The position numbers and the translations under genes are program-made. Below, one piece after another: positions 5,713 through 5,895 of a DNA stretch of 5,895 nt (within the stretch, counting starts at the first letter, position 1; every line of letters begins with the position of its first letter). The notes beneath the pieces are model-generated. The model was given only the letters and a program-made list of their open reading frames with translations. It did no database searches and was not told the DNA's origin. Source of the DNA: Treponema sp. UBA3819 (GTDB lineage Bacteria; Spirochaetota; Spirochaetia; Treponematales; Treponemataceae); the NCBI GenBank assembly GCA_002369025.1, contig DFDV01000145.1, positions 1 through 5,895 on the forward strand. Reading direction: 5' to 3'.

Positions 5713-5895
5713 ATGATTTACACAGACACAAGAGATAAAACAGTTAAGACCGACTTTAAGACAGCCGTCATGAGCGGTATGAATGAAAAAACAGGCGGTC
5801 TCTATATTCCTGTCGAATTCCCCAAACTTGACAAGGAATTCATCAACCGGACTACAGAGCCAAGTTTTAGGGATATAGCCTTTGAAATGGCAAAA
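5713..5895 (+). CDS. thrC: Threonine synthase, N-terminal part (runs off right edge)
   Basis: The first 61 codons of a PLP enzyme that converts O-phosphohomoserine to threonine in the cytoplasm, the last step of threonine synthesis. The start MIYTDTRDKTVKTDFKTAV, then GGLYIPVEFPKL (28-39) and EPSFRDIAFEMAK (49-61), match the N-terminal domain of the E. coli-type ThrC, where a Y-T/S-TRD opening and a GGL(Y/F)-P segment recur. AAGGA (5701-5705) stands 7 bases before the ATG, a strong ribosome binding site. The gene begins 15 bases after the lipoprotein stop codon with no terminator between them, so the two are probably co-transcribed. The PLP lysine and the rest of the protein lie beyond the window, so activity cannot be judged. 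Confidence 0.88.
   Translation, partial: MIYTDTRDKTVKTDFKTAVMSGMNEKTGGLYIPVEFPKLDKEFINRTTEPSFRDIAFEMAK

Noticed and set aside
1..5895. A multi-gene defence, mobile or biosynthetic system
   Set aside because: All genes except the lipoprotein belong to recognised housekeeping families. No integrase, transposase, direct-repeat array or toxin-antitoxin-like pair was seen on either strand.

Overview
The window looks like an ordinary chromosomal stretch from a spirochaete, most likely a Treponema of mid GC content. This is inferred from the gene styles: a LipO-like binding protein, a long-form TrpS, and a lipoprotein built from an Ig-like part plus a CsgG/LpoB-like part. No rRNA or marker gene fixes the taxon. 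I see no mobile element, CRISPR array, tRNA or phage gene, and no gene-free stretch above 130 bases.

Layout from left to right: (1) the N-terminal 92 codons of tryptophanyl-tRNA synthetase (trpS, minus strand, running off the left edge). (2) A hairpin with 13-bp arms and a T-run, lying between trpS and the gene upstream of it; its 3' arm carries the trpS ribosome binding site. (3) A family 1 extracellular solute-binding protein (minus strand, complete). (4) An 86-bp divergent promoter region. (5) folC (plus strand, complete), convergent with (6) alr (minus strand, complete), with 4 bases between their stop codons. (7) A 128-bp divergent promoter region. (8) A lipoprotein of unknown role (plus strand, complete), followed after 15 bases by (9) the first 61 codons of threonine synthase (thrC, plus strand, running off the right edge).

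The genes serve separate housekeeping roles: tRNA charging, sugar or peptide uptake, folate polyglutamylation, D-alanine supply for peptidoglycan, envelope function and threonine synthesis. They do not form one pathway. Only lipoprotein-thrC looks like an operon; SBP-trpS is at most leaky read-through.

The most interesting signals are regulatory. Both folC and alr lack a Shine-Dalgarno sequence and have a -10-like hexamer ending exactly 7 bases before the ATG, which predicts leaderless mRNAs. At trpS, a candidate promoter, a terminator-like hairpin and the ribosome binding site are packed into about 60 bases. Among the proteins, Alr lacks the lysine that is carbamylated in the Geobacillus enzyme, and the binding protein has a lipobox-like LTGA where LTGC would be expected. 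I did not find a convincing undescribed multi-gene system.
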